Assembly (NCBI GenBank): GCA_039654915.1
Contig: CM077594.1
Location: 17,731,001-17,795,000 of the forward strand
Direction: 5' to 3'
DNA: 64,000 bases
DNA from: Aquilaria yunnanensis
Taxonomy: Eukaryota > Streptophyta > Magnoliopsida > Malvales > Thymelaeaceae
Below the pieces are notes generated by a model. The model searched no databases. It saw nothing but the letters and a program-made list of their open reading frames with translations, and was not told the origin of the DNA. This document shows positions 47,301 through 58,455 of this stretch, one piece after another; within the stretch, counting starts at the first letter, position 1, and each line of letters opens with the position of its first letter. A program made the translations under genes and the position numbers.

Positions 47301-48091
47301 CTTCAATAACATAGAATAGTACTACCATATAATAGTCTCTAACCAGGGTCGGTAGCCTCACGGACAAGGGAATTCTAGTAGTTAAATCCCATCTTCCATG
47401 CGCATGCTCGTATGGGCAAATGTGAGCACCCAGATCTCTAGACATATCTACTTGGATGCTTCTTCCTTGGATCTTCCCGTTTGACCCTACACGTACGTGC
47501 CCACATGTTACTTTAGTCTCTCTCGCTCTACTAAACTAGCTTTGGATTATTTCCATGCTAGGAAAACACTTTGGATTATGCACTTATAGGGGACAAATTA
47601 CTCCGCTGGTCCCTAATTTTTGTGGTACATTATGCATTCATGCCCTTTGTTTGGTTTAGCCGAGAATGGAAATGATTTAGAAGGAAACGAAGTGTCCACG
47701 TTCGTAGCACATTGATTGCTTACAATTGAGTGATGGAATTATTGCAGATCAAGCTAGCGTCGGTGAAGCTGGCAAAGAAGTACATGAAGCGGGTGTCTGC
47801 GGCCCTTGAATCGGTCGGTGGTGGTCCCGAAGAAGAGGAGCTGATAGTTCAAGGGGTTAGATTTGCATTCCGTGTACATCAGGTAAGTGTCACACTGTCA
47901 CACCACAACACCATTTGCAATGCTTTCTAGTACATTGTTCATATGCTTTTCTTCATTTCCAGTTTGCAGGCGGTTTCGACGTGGAAACGATGAGGGCGTT
48001 CCAAGAGCTCCGAGACAAGGCGCGAGGGTGCCACGCAGAGTGCCACGGCCAGCAGCAGCACAAGTATCTGTGCAGGTCGACAGCCTGCTGA
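44376..48091 (+). CDS. CHUP1/IPGA1-type actin/microtubule-associated protein, six exons, 660 aa
   Basis: Exons 44376-45668, 46096-46227, 46325-46506, 46601-46712, 47748-47882 and 47963-48091, all with GT-AG introns. They sum to 1983 bases with an uninterrupted frame to TGA. The N-terminus (MVAGKAMRKAMGLQKSPGRG) is basic and lacks the hydrophobic anchor of CHUP1 itself. Residues about 65-200 form a Glu/Lys/Arg coiled coil. About 295-375 is proline-rich (runs such as LPPPPPPPPP). From residue about 379 comes the conserved CHUP1 C-terminal domain, beginning RRIPEVVEFYHSLMRRD, with VETQGDFIRFLIKEVENA, FVKWLDDELSYLV and FNIPMDWMLDTGI. CHUP1 positions chloroplasts on actin at the outer envelope. 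The shorter anchorless relatives such as IPGA1 act at the cytoskeleton in cell growth. Size and missing anchor favour the IPGA1-like branch. It is the only intact-looking host gene in the window. Confidence 0.93.
46815..47565. repeat. 375-bp tandem duplication in intron 4
   Basis: Two copies, 46815/46816-47190 and 47191-47565, offset by exactly 375 bases. I find one difference (C at 46951, T at 47326). It makes intron 4 (1035 bp) the longest of the gene. Contains a 62-codon minus-strand ORF in each copy that I regard as chance. Confidence 0.9.
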
Positions 48092-48989
48092 TTGATGATG
48101 TAGTAGATTCTCTGTAGCAGCCTCAGCTTCAGAACTGAACACGTACGGGGGTTGTGTTTTGTTGTTGTAAAGATAGATTAGGAAGATGGGTTGTGAATAG
48201 AAAGAATTGGCAGCAGCGGTTTTGCTGATTGTTATTATTATTGATTGATTTCAAAGTGTGGGAGGGGAGTCCCAATCAATCCGTTTATTGTTCTTGCGCT
48301 CTCGCCCTTCCCAGCCTTCAATGCGCCAATGCCTAGGCATTAAGTGCGGGCATGGAGATCTGTATTTTGTACCTATTTTTCTATTCACTGAATTGGCCCT
48401 CCACATCACATGGAACTCACCTTTCTATCTCCGTGATTACGGATCTCACGCTTGTTTTGTCGTCAAGTTTCTTAAGCTATCTGTGTTAAAAAAAGAAAAA
48501 TAACAAACAATAAGCCTATAAAAACAAACCCGCCCACCCCCCATAAAAAGGAAAAAAGAAACAAGATACTATAACAACAACCGGCAAGCCGACAACTTGT
48601 TCACCTAAAAGGCATTTCTAAGCTTGTCACCTTAATGCTTAGATGATTAGCTTTACTTGGTCAAAGCTAAAATCCACATTTGCCTATTGTCCCTTGGGAG
48701 CTCTGTATCCTCCCCACAACAAACACACACACAAAACATTATTCACTTATAACATAATGTGGATATTGACTCCATTTAGGAAATGCTTTTATATTCAAAA
48801 TTTTGCCCAATACGTTTCCGAGGCTTCTCTGACTCGTTCTCCTACTTCATATTCTCTTATTTTATTTTATGGTTCATCACTACCCTAATGGCTAAAGGAC
48901 CTAATCTTAATTGGTTGAGGTTGCCTAATGACCCGTGCTATTTTTTTTTTTTGGTAACAATTCCTTTTGAAACAAAAAAAAAAAAAGAA
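48092..48989. other. 3' flank of the CHUP1-like gene and spacer
   Basis: Probable 3' UTR to about 48500, then A/T-rich spacer ending in T- and A-runs (48940-48985) where the viral/repeat block begins. No gene seen. Confidence 0.45.
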
Positions 48990-49081
48990 GAATAGCATGA
49001 GTTATTTTAAAAAGAAGGGGGTTTCAAAATAAAACAAGACAGGGGGATGGGGAGAGTGAGAGATAAAATTAGTAACAAATT

Positions 49082-49400
49082 TGTTTTAATTCAAGTCAAC
49101 TGACTTTTTTTTACTTTCACATCTTTTTTGCCTAAAACCAATTTCATTTGAAAACCACTATTATATAGATGCAATAATTCATTTGAAAGTAAATTTTCAT
49201 AATATTGTTAAATTTTTATGAATTTTTCTTTTTTGATGCCTTAAATTAGAAAAATTTAGTAAGATTTCAAAAATTGTATTTTTAATGGATTATTTCAACT
49301 ACATAGTATTGGCTTTTAATTAAAATTAGTTTTAGGTAAAAAATATGTAAGAATAAAAATAAGTAATTTTGGAGTCAATTGATTTAAGTTAAAATGAACT
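49082..49400. mobile_element. MITE copy A
   Basis: About 320 bp with terminal inverted repeats of the form GTTTTAA(C/T)T(T/C)AAGTCAA(T/C)TGACT, AT-rich inside. Homologous to copies B and C. Confidence 0.65.
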
Positions 49401-49796
49401 AGGTAGCTCTAGGACTTCAATTAGCTCTAGCCTTTAGGACTTCAGCTTAGATGATTAGCTATTGTGCAAGCAATCTCAAAGATTTGGACACCGGCCCTCT
49501 GCCACATCCCAAATCACAAATGACGAAACCCAAAATAGCACACTAATTAACCACTGTTAGAGAAAGCTTATCACCCCAAAACACGGCAATGGAAAAAGGG
49601 AAATCAATAAACTTGGAGGTCTAAATCTGCTTTAAAATGCCAAATCCAACCAATTTTGTTTGAGAAAGGCAAGGACTTCTATCCATCCAAGCATTCTAAT
49701 CGAGGTCCTCAATAAACGAACGCAAAGGAAACTAAAAACTTGATTGAAGTTAGAGCAATTACAAAGCTGTTGATGGAAGCCAACTTCTAAGTGGTA

Positions 49797-49814
49797 AGGG
49801 CTTAAGCCCTTAAC
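49797..49814. repeat. Perfect palindrome in repeat copy 1
   Basis: TAAGGGCTTAAGCCCTTA, also at the matching place in copy 2 (about 52744-52761). Confidence 0.7.
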
Positions 49815-49928
49815 AACATGAGTAGTTGTTATGTGCACCTACATTAAATTCTAAGTTGGGGTTTTTACTTTTCTTATTTTTACAAAGTATCTAAAGTTTC
49901 AAAACATTCAGCAAAACAACAATTCGTG

Positions 49929-49943
49929 GCTCTGATACCAAAA
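49929..49943 (-). promoter_or_regulatory. tRNA-Met-type primer binding site (repeat copy 1)
   Basis: The minus strand reads TGGTATCAGAGCCAC, the standard plant pararetrovirus (and copia) initiator-tRNA-Met primer site. It lies downstream of RT, RNase H and the last ORF, as expected on a circular viral genome. Confidence 0.75.
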
Positions 49944-50340
49944 ATGCCTATGTTGTTCAAACTAAAGCATAAAGATAGTTTTAACACAACATAACATAAA
50001 ACATAGATGAAAGCATATGCATATAAACTAGAAAACGCATACACATCATTTATTAACTTGAAATACAAACTTACAAAGGACTAATGAAAACTAGTTTACC
50101 ACACGCTAAGGAAGAACACAGGAAAGACTACAAACTTGAATTGTTAAAGTAAAAGTATTTTCCAATTAGGAAGCAAACGAATCTAGGACTATTCTATAGT
50201 GGCCGGATAGTGCTCTACTTCATTAGATAAAGGAGGCAATTGTTTCTTGTCAGTTTGCAAGTTGTTTTTCTTTTATTGTCAGTTTCTACCGACACTCTAT
50301 ACTTTCTTGTGAAAATTAAGGCAGTCACTTCAAGATGCTT

Positions 50341-50583
50341 TTATTGGGGCATTGCTGAGTCATTCTTGTCGGATGATGATTTGATGCTTTCTTGGTCTTT
50401 TTGAGACAATTGCTTATAGGCAGACTTCAGGATTCTTTTTTTCATTACAGAGATAGGAATTTTGCTATCTCTGAATTGTCCTCCTTGATCAAATTGAATA
50501 AGCTTGACATCCAGGAAATCCTTGTTTGGGTTTTCTTCTTCATCAAGTATTTCAATTTTATCAAATCTAATATTCTTGGGCAA
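50341..50583 (-). pseudogene. Viral downstream-ORF C-terminal part, repeat copy 1
   Basis: 80-codon open frame with charged composition, separated from 51208-51648 by diverged sequence. Copy 2 has a partner at 53520-53802. Function unknown. Confidence 0.45.
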
Positions 50584-51207
50584 ATACTGGTTAAGGATGC
50601 TTTATCCCACCATTTTGTTTCCCAAATTCATTCTAGACAATAAGTAAAGTGGGTGTCATATTTCATTTCTTGTTTCTCATAATGTCATTGAAGGATCTAA
50701 AAAATATCGTTCATAACCATAAAAAGAAGTCCGAGAATGACACCTTTTGATTTTTTGGAGAAATTGTTCTTAGAACATACATAATCCTTCAAAGCACTTC
50801 ATAACTTATTCTAGGAAAAAGTCTCTAAACAAGCCCTTTCCAAAGTACCAGTTATAAAACCAGTTTGAAAATTTTCTTTGCTTGGTCTTGAATAGAGCCA
50901 TCCATGAATGTTGATGGTCTCTATTCTGAATATGGAAAACTTCTTCCCAAGCCTTAATATAGTCCCAATATGAGAATGTCCAAACTTTTAATATTTTAAA
51001 TAAAGAGATTCCAATTTCTAAAATATATTTTTGTGAAGGTTCTTTATCACCATTTTTAGGATTAATGGTGATCTTAGTTCTTCTGGGTTTATGTTCAATT
51101 TCAACATAACCAGTTTTTTGTAATATTAATTCAAATAACGGAGACCTCTTGAATGGCTGGACCTGTCACTGAGGATTATAGTATTTAGGCCAGTACTATT
51201 TTGTCAG

Positions 51208-51648
51208 TTATATAACTGAAAGATACTTAAAATATTTATTTTTTAAGGAAATTAAGCATTTTCTTTCTATTTCTTGGAATACAGTTGATATGCCCAAACT
51301 GTACATAAAGTTTTCTTCAGGTTTTGAGGGCCTTGAAGAAATGATCTTTTGTTTTAGTTCTTGGGAATTTCTTTGGAAATTCCTGTATGTTCTTCTTTTT
51401 TGAGAAAGCAATGAATTATCATTGCCAAACCCAAAATCTCTTTTCTTGAAGGGTTCTCCCTTAGATTTTATCTTTTTCTGAATTAATTCTTGGGATGGAT
51501 TTCCTTCTTCTTCAAGATTTTCCAATTGGAAATTATTTTGAGCTAAAAAAGCTCTAGTTAATTCTGTGTCCATTTTTAGACAACTTTCTATTTCCATCAT
51601 GTCTTCCTTGGATTCTTGACAGAGAATAGCTTTATTTTTTTTATTCAA
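51208..51648 (-). pseudogene. Viral downstream ORF (post-RNase H), repeat copy 1
   Basis: 146-codon open frame, Glu/Lys/Gln/Asn-rich (SQELIQKKIKSKGEPFKKRD), starting just after the RNase H remnant. Similar to 54026-54478. Florendoviruses carry a second ORF at this place; its role is unknown. Confidence 0.6.
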
Positions 51649-51659
51649 ATTCTTTGCTA

Positions 51660-51919
51660 TCTTCTCTCATCTGCAAAAATCTCCGGTCAAGAAATTAGAA
51701 AGAGAATTGGTTTCTTCCATATTATACTCAATATCAAAATCAAAAGCAAATAAAATGGCTTGCCAACAAGCAAAAGTTTGCTTAAAAGCTAAATTTTTAA
51801 CATATTTAAGCAAAACATCTTTTGCTGCTTTACAATCAACTCTAATTAAGAATTTCTTGTTGAAGATATCTTCATTAAATTTTGTAACACAAAGAACAAT
51901 TGCAAAATTTCTTTTTTAA
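51660..51919 (-). pseudogene. RNase H C-terminal fragment, repeat copy 1
   Basis: The minus strand reads a short RNase H tail, including a VDCKAAKDVL stretch and a DFDIEYNMEETNSLSNFLTG ending. It is cut at about 51915 by the duplication boundary; the rest of RT/RNase H is absent from this copy. Confidence 0.7.
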
Positions 51920-52027
51920 CAGTAACAAAAAAAAAAATAGCATGATTTATTTTAAAAAAGAAGGGGTTTCAAAATAAAACAAGACAGGGGGATGGGGAGA
52001 GTGAGAGATAAGATTAGTAGCAAATTT

Positions 52028-52349
52028 GGTTTAATTCAAGTCAATTGACTTATTTTTACTTTTACATCTTTTTTGCCTAAAACTAATTTAATTTGAAAGC
52101 CACTATTATATAGATGCAATAATTCATTTGAAAGTAAAATTTCATAATATTGTTAAATTTTTATGAATTTTTTTATGCCTTAAATTAGAAAATTTCATAA
52201 AAATCTAGTAAGATTTCAAAAATTGTATTTGTAATGAATTATTACAACTACATAATATTGGCTTTTAATTAAAATTAGTTTGAGGTAAAAATAATGTAAG
52301 AATAAAAATAAGTAATTTTGGAGTCAATTGACTTAAGTTAAAATAAACT
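52028..52349. mobile_element. MITE copy B
   Basis: Same orientation as copy A. The right end reads AGTCAATTGACTTAAGTTAA, the inverted form of the left end. Confidence 0.65.
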
Positions 52350-52876
52350 GGGTAGCTCTAGGACTTCGATTAGCTCTAGCCTCTAGGACTTCGGCTTAGA
52401 TGATTAGCTACTGTGCAAGCAATTTCAAAGATTTGGACACTAGCCCTCTGCCACATCCCAAATCACAAATGACGAAACCAAAAATAGCACACTAATTAAC
52501 CACTGTTAGAGAAAGCTTATCACCCAAAACACGACAAAGGAAAAAGGGAAATCAATAAACTTGGAGGCCTAAATCTGCTTTAAAATGCCAAATCCAACCA
52601 ATTTTGTTTGAGAAAGGCAAGGACTTCTATCCATCCAAGCATTCTAATCAAGGTCCTCAATAAACGAATGCAAAGGAAACTAAAAACTTGATTGAAGTTA
52701 GAGCAATTGCAAAGATGTTGATGGGCGCCAACTTCTGAGTGGTAAGGGCTTAAGCCCTTAACAACATGAGTAGTTGTTACGTGCACCTACGTTAAATTCT
52801 AAGTTGGGATTTTTACTTTTCTTGTTTTTACAAAATACCTAAAGTTTCAAAACATTCAGCAAAACAACAATCTGTG

Positions 52877-52891
52877 GCTCTGATACCTAAA
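52877..52891 (-). promoter_or_regulatory. Primer binding site (repeat copy 2, mutated first base region)
   Basis: The minus strand reads AGGTATCAGAGCCAC: one base off the canonical TGGTATCAGAGC at its first position. Confidence 0.6.
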
Positions 52892-53276
52892 ATGCCTATG
52901 TAGTTCAAACTAAAGCATAAAGATAGTTTTAACACAACATAACATAAAACATAGATGAAAGCATATGCATATAAACTAGAAAACACATACACATCATTTA
53001 TTAACTTGAAATACAAACTTACAAAGGACTAATGAAAACTAGTTTACCACACGTAGAGGAAGAACACAGGAAAGACTACAAACTTGAATTGTTAAAGTAG
53101 AAGACTGAGCTTTAACAGAATTGACACCACTATGGTACAGGTACAAGCACACCGCTTAGTTACTAGGTAATAGAATGAAAACTCTAGTGGAAATAAGAAA
53201 GATGTCCAACATATGGACTACAAGAAAGAGAGAGAGATGAAATTTTTCGAATGCCTTGAGACTGGAGAAAGGCCTC

Positions 53277-53284
53277 CTTAAATA
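53277..53284 (-). promoter_or_regulatory. TATA-like box of the viral intergenic region
   Basis: The minus strand reads CCTATTTAAGG about 390 bases before the primer site and after the last viral ORF. This is the expected place of the pregenomic RNA promoter. The segment is deleted from repeat copy 1. Confidence 0.45.
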
Positions 53285-53519
53285 GGCAGAATTTCTGAGC
53301 CTTGAAGATAAGGCTATCAACCCTTCTCCAATTAGGAAGCAAATGAATATGGGACTATTTTATAGTGGCCAGATAATGCTCCACTTCATTAGATAAATGA
53401 GGTAATTATTTATTGTCAGTTAGCAGGTTGCTTTTCTTCTATTGTCAGTTTCTACCAACACTCTCTACTTTCTTATGAAAAGTAAGGCAGTCACTCAAAT
53501 ATGCTTTTATTGGGACATT

Positions 53520-53802
53520 GTTGAGTCATTCTTGTCGAATGAGGATCCGATGCTTTCTTGGTCTTTCTGAGGCAATTGCTTCGGGGCAAACTTCAGGATT
53601 CTTTCTTTCATTACAGAGATATGAATTTTGCTATCTTTGAATTGTCCTTCTTGATCAAATTGAATAAGCTTGACATCCAGGAAATCCTTGTTTGGGTTTT
53701 CTTCATCATCAAGTATTTCAATTTTATCAAATCTAATATTCTTGGGTAAATACCGGTTAAGGATGCTTTATCCATTTTGTTTCCCAAATTCATGCTAGAC
53801 AA
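53520..53802 (-). pseudogene. Viral downstream-ORF C-terminal part, repeat copy 2
   Basis: Frameshifted partner of 50341-50583; a 63-codon piece at 53611-53802 is open. Function unknown. Confidence 0.45.
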
Positions 53803-54025
53803 GGAGTAAAGTAACTTTTAATATTTTAAATAAAGAGATTCCAATTTCTAAAATATATTTTTGTGAAAGTTCTTTATCACCATTTTTAAGATTAATGGTG
53901 ATCTTAGTTCTTCTGGGTTTATGTTCAATTTAAAGATAACCAGTTTCTTGTAATATTAATTCAAATAACGGAGACCTCTTGAATTGCTGGACTTGTCATT
54001 AAGAATTCTGGTGTTTAGGCCAGTA

Positions 54026-54478
54026 TTATTTTGTTAGTTCTATAACTGAAAGATATTTAAAATCTTTATCTTTTGAGGAAATTAAGCATTTTCTTTCTAT
54101 TTCTTGGAATACAGTTGATATGCCCAAATTGTACATAAAGTTTTCTTCAGGTTTTGAGGGCCTTGAAGAAATGATCTTCTGTTTTAGTTCTTGGGAATTT
54201 CTTTGAAAATTCCTGTATATTATTCTTTTTTGAGAAAGCAATGGATTATCATTGCCAAACCCAAAATCTCTTTTCTTGAAGGGTTCTACCTTAGATTTTA
54301 TATTTTTCTGAATTAATTCTTGGGAGGTATTTCCTTCTTCTTCAAGATTTTCCCATTGGTAATGATTTTGAGCTAAAAGAGCTCTAGTTAATTCTATGTC
54401 CATTTTTAGACAACTTTCTGTTTGCATCATGTTTTCCTTGGATTCTTGACAGAGAATAGCTTTATTTTTTTTGTTCAA
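54026..54478 (-). pseudogene. Viral downstream ORF (post-RNase H), repeat copy 2
   Basis: 150-codon frame highly similar to 51208-51648. Begins MNKKNKAILCQESKENMMQ, just after the RNase H tail. Confidence 0.6.
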
Positions 54479-54479
54479 A

Positions 54480-54950
54480 TTCTTTGCTATCTTCTCTCCT
54501 TTGCAAAAATTCTCTGATCAATAAATTAGAAAGAGAATTGGTTTCTCCTGCAATATACTCAATATCAAAATCGAAAGCAGATAAAATGGCTTGCCAATAA
54601 GCAAAAGTTTGCTTATAAGCTAAATTTTTAATATCTTTTGCTGCTTTACAATCAACTCTAATTAAAAATTTCTTGTTGAGAAGATCTTCATTAAATTTTG
54701 TAACACAAAGAACAATTGCAAAATTTCTTTTTTAACAGTAGCATAATTCTTTTGAGCTTGGTTCCAAACTCCTGAAGTAAACCATAGCAATTGTTCTTTA
54801 TTATCAATTTTCTGTTTTAATATTCTACCATATCCAATATTACTAGCATCTGTTTCAACAATTTTAAAGGCTTCGGGTTAAGAATATTAGCACAAGAAAT
54901 TTCTTTTATTCTTTTTTTAACTAACTGAACAGCTTTAGTTTGTTCTATGC
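54480..54950 (-). pseudogene. Pararetroviral RNase H
   Basis: The minus strand carries an Asp-containing ETDASNIGYG-type start near 54860, LLWFTSGVWNQAQKNY, and a tail matching the copy-1 fragment. Stops and short deletions interrupt it. Degrades the RNA strand during replication in intact viruses. Confidence 0.75.
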
Positions 54951-54951
54951 T

Positions 54952-55956
54952 CTAGTCAGGAGGATTGTTTTTTAATCTATCAAACAGAGGTTTACAATCC
55001 TTGGTAAGATCTTTATAAAAATCTGCAACATAATATAGGCTTCCTAAAAATCTCTCTAATTGTTTATTGTCCTTAATTTCATTAGGAAATTTATCAGCAA
55101 AACTTATTGATCTATTAATAGGTTTAATTGTTCCTTTGTGAATTATATAGCCCAAGAACCTAATTCTAGTTTGGAACAATTCTATCTTCTTTGCTTGTAC
55201 TACTAATCCTACATCTTCTACTATTTTTACAAATTTGTTTAAGTGCTTCCAATGTTGATCCATTGATTGAGAAAACATAAACACATCATCAATATAAACA
55301 ACAGTAAAAGAATTATAAAGATTAAAAATTTCATTTATAATTTTCTAGAATTCTGAAGAGGCATTCTTCAACCCAAAAAGCATGACATTCCACTTATAAT
55401 GGCCAAATGGGATATTAAAACCTGTTTTATATGTATCTTATTCGGCAATTTAGATTTGCCAGTAGCTTGACTTCATATTAAATTTTGATAATACCACAGT
55501 ATTATGAAGTCTAGATAACAAATCTTTCTTATTTAGTAGTGGATACCTAATCCATCTAAGAACTTTATTTAAAGGTTTATACTTGCTTACCAGTCTAGGT
55601 ACCCCTCTTTCAATTTCTGAATTCTTGACAACATAAAAGGCTGAACAACTCTATGGTGATGAACTATTTCTAATCAATTTTTTATCCAACAAGTCTTGAA
55701 TTTCTTTTCTATAGTGGGTCATTAATTCTTCATGCATTTAGATTGCTCTAGACCTTGTAGGAATGTTTTTCTCATTAAAATCTAGTTCATAAGGAAGATT
55801 CACAGTGTGTTTTTTTCTTTGCCAAAAAACATTGACAATATCAGCATAAACTTTATTAGCTAGAAATTCCTTAAAATGTTCTATTTTTTGTCTTAACTCT
55901 TGGTCTTCTAATTTTTCTTCAACACTTTTGTGTTTTACTTCTTCTTGTAAACACAT
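54952..55956 (-). pseudogene. Pararetroviral reverse transcriptase
   Basis: 55738-55956 is the protease-RT linker and RT N-terminus (VNLPYELDFNEKNIPTRSRA). The middle (55300-55737) is readable but has several stops. The catalytic YIDD lies at 55285-55296, and the 110-codon frame 54952-55284 carries the thumb/connection (LGYIIHKGTIKP, LERFLGSLYYVADFY). It ends in a stop before RNase H. Viral replication enzyme; not functional here. Confidence 0.88.
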
Positions 55957-56282
55957 AAGAACATTTTATTTTCTTCCTAAATCTATACTGAACTCTTCTA
56001 GTAATGACCTTCTATGTGATTTAGTAAACTCAAAAGTAATCTTCTTTCCAAATTTTTTGGTAGAAATTCCATTCATACTTACTTTAAAAGGCATGATTGA
56101 AGCCAGAAATAAAATTCCTAAAATTATCTATTGATTCATGTTTAAAATTGTAAAATGTTGTTTAATACAGATAAGTTCATTGCATACATCAAAATTTGTT
56201 AGTTTAAACCTTATCGTTATAGTTTTTTTATTAGCAGTAGTAATAGATCCAAAAGACTTATCAAGATATTGGTAAGGAACAA

Positions 56283-56400
56283 TTCATTTCTTAATACAGT
56301 TTCTATCGGCTCCTGAGTCTACTAAGACTACTGTTGCCAATTTGAATTGATTTTTTATTAATAGAGTCATTTTATTAGCAAATATTTGATTTGGCATAGA
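56283..56400 (-). pseudogene. Pararetroviral aspartic protease remnant
   Basis: The minus strand reads LATVVLVDSGADRNCIKK, with the DSGA active-site signature, between the Cys-rich coat region and RT. A stop follows shortly after. Confidence 0.7.
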
Positions 56401-56744
56401 ATAGACTTCATTAATTTGTAAAGGTTTTTCTTGGAAATATTCTATTTTTAAATCTTTATTTTCTTTACTTATTTCTGGAATATTTTTCCCTCTTTCTTTC
56501 TATTTGGCCTTGAATCTAAATTCTTTCATATTTTCCATAACTAACTCATCTTCTGGAAAATCTTGAGAGTATCCTTGAAAATTTTGAAGTTTTACAATTT
56601 TAATTCTATTTTTTAGAGATTTTATTTCTATCTTTATTTTTGAAATTTCTCCTTTCAATTCTCCTATTGTGGGTTCTTTTTTACTATTATGTGCCCCGTC
56701 TATCCTTTTTAAATTTTCATTTAAACTATATGCAAGAGGCTTGG

Positions 56745-57410
56745 TTAATTCTTGTACATTAACCTTATTTTTAAAATTTCTTCAACTTTGATTTGTTTGG
56801 TTTTCTTGCTTACCAACTTTATCAAGATAATTAAACAAAAAAAAAAATTTCTTAATTCTATATCATCAATTTGTTTAGCAATTTCTAGGATTTTCTCATC
56901 TTCTTTAGTAATGGAATTAATCTGAATCACATTTAACTGCAGACCATCAAATGTGTTTTGTAATTGACAAGAATCACAACCACAATTTAAACCACAACTT
57001 TCTAACTCAAATTTTGAACTATCAGAAATACCAATTACATTTACATCTTCAGAATTTTTAGAAGTTAATTCTTCTTGGACTTCTTTGGGTTCACTATCAC
57101 TATTCAACAAAATTTGTATTAAACTATTTTTTAAACCTTCATCTATTTCTAAAGAGTTTATTTTTTGTCTTGTCTTGCACTTATTGGCAAAATGTCTTTG
57201 GTTTTCCACATTTCCAGTAAACTCTTTGATCTTTTCCCAATTTTTTCTTTCAAACTTTCTTCTCCTATATTTTCTATAGGAATTATGTTTTCTTTGTTTT
57301 CTAGGCTCATATTCAGAATATGGCATTGGAATATCATAACCAAATTGAGAACATAATCTACCCATTTCTTTTATTCCCACTAATTTTTTTTGTTTACATG
57401 TTTTTGTCAT
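56745..57410 (-). pseudogene. Coat protein C-terminal, Cys-rich region
   Basis: 221-codon open frame. An Arg/Lys-rich patch (RKYRRRKFERKNWEK) is followed by HFANKCK, a remnant of the coat-protein zinc knuckle whose first cysteines are lost through a frame change. A later Cys cluster GLNCGCDSCQLQ is the kind seen between coat and protease in petuvirus/florendovirus polyproteins. RNA binding and packaging in the intact virus. Confidence 0.65.
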
Positions 57411-58440
57411 TTCATTTTATGGCACATTTTTAAACTGACTTCTTTAACTTCTGCTATGATTTGGCCATAAGTATAGTTTTCTAAATTGGGATGACCTTGA
57501 TTTTTCTCTTTTATGTGATTTATAACCAATTGACCAACGTGTTTTGGTAACCCTTGTATGAAAATTTTCTTTCCAAATAAAAGATCTATAATCTTCTCTT
57601 TCATAAACTTTTGTAAGGAAAGTATCCTTATACCATTCTAAATCTGATAAAGTCCTACATTTCAAATTTAACAACAATTCACCATTTCTACTTTTTTTTA
57701 CTTGTTGCATCACCAACAAAATGAGAATAAACAGTACACAGCAAAGTATTAACAACATCAGGCTCACTTGTTTGGATTAATTGATTTCCATCTTGTACTG
57801 TGAGCATTTTTCTTGCATTTTTTATTTTTTTTCTACCTTGTTTAGTTAGACACTTTTCCCACCAGTTTCTTAGCTGTATTGTAAAACTAGTAATGATCAT
57901 TTCAGCTATGTCTAGGTCCAAATTATCAACTCCTTTTCTAGCAATTATCCCAAACATAATCATATGTTGGATAGCGTTTATTATTTGATATTCTTATAAA
58001 CCATCTATATTTCATTCCCTTATTGAATCTCCTTTATATCCAGCAAAAGCATAAGGTTCAGAATAATTATTTAGTCTTATGTACACTGGTGATGGTTTTG
58101 TTAGACTATAAGGATGAGGCACATTCCAAACTCTTGAAGTATTTCTAATTGGAGCTATTCTCCCCCCTTCAGAATGAAGATGATTCAATTGTAAAGTTTC
58201 ATGTTCTGAATGATGGGAATTAACTAATTCTTGGATATTTGGATTGTCTTTAATAACATTTATCTAAACCTTTCAATTTTTATCCATAGTCTCTTTTGGT
58301 TTTTCAGATCTGATTATTAGTTTAGCTATTTGATCAGCTAAATCAATAATTATAGAATTTGGTTTTAATCTGAATTCTGAAAGTTTCTTAGGAAAACTTA
58401 TTGGGGATTTTGTTGTTTCTGGCCAAAGTTTTGGTTAAAA
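57411..58440 (-). pseudogene. Coat protein core remnant
   Basis: The minus strand is readable as capsid sequence in pieces: VPHPYSLTKPSPVYIRLNN near 58110, then 57688-57963 (RNWWEKCLTKQGRKKI) and 57407-57604 (FIQGLPKHVGQLVINHIKEK). Stops at about 58010 and 57975 and frame changes separate the pieces. The upstream part is cut by a MITE at 58456. Confidence 0.65.
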
Positions 58441-58455
58441 AATTGACACCTAATT

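Larger units (their letters stand above)
48990..51919. repeat. Direct repeat, copy 1 (about 2.9 kb)
   Basis: Matches 51938-54738. Runs from a GAAGGGGG/GTTTCAAAATAAAAC block through a MITE, a spacer, the primer site, the downstream ORF and the RNase H C-terminus. Lacks about 230 bp present in copy 2 (53098-53330) that include the TATA-like box, and has about 350 bp (50643-50990) absent from copy 2. Confidence 0.88.
51938..54738. repeat. Direct repeat, copy 2 (about 2.8 kb)
   Basis: Partner of 48990-51919, contiguous with the full RT region. Both copies contain the MITE, so the duplication followed MITE insertion. Confidence 0.88.

Noticed and set aside
46882..47445. Two identical 62-codon minus-strand ORFs as a duplicated gene
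   Set aside because: They are the same intronic sequence duplicated in tandem, with no start context, homology or conservation pattern.
49929..49943. Copia retrotransposon primer site
   Set aside because: The TGGTATCAGAGC site is shared by copia elements and pararetroviruses. Here it follows viral RT, RNase H and an ORF, no LTR ends adjoin it, and no integrase is present.
51707..51919. Plus-strand 70-codon ORF
   Set aside because: Shadow of the RNase H fragment on the minus strand.
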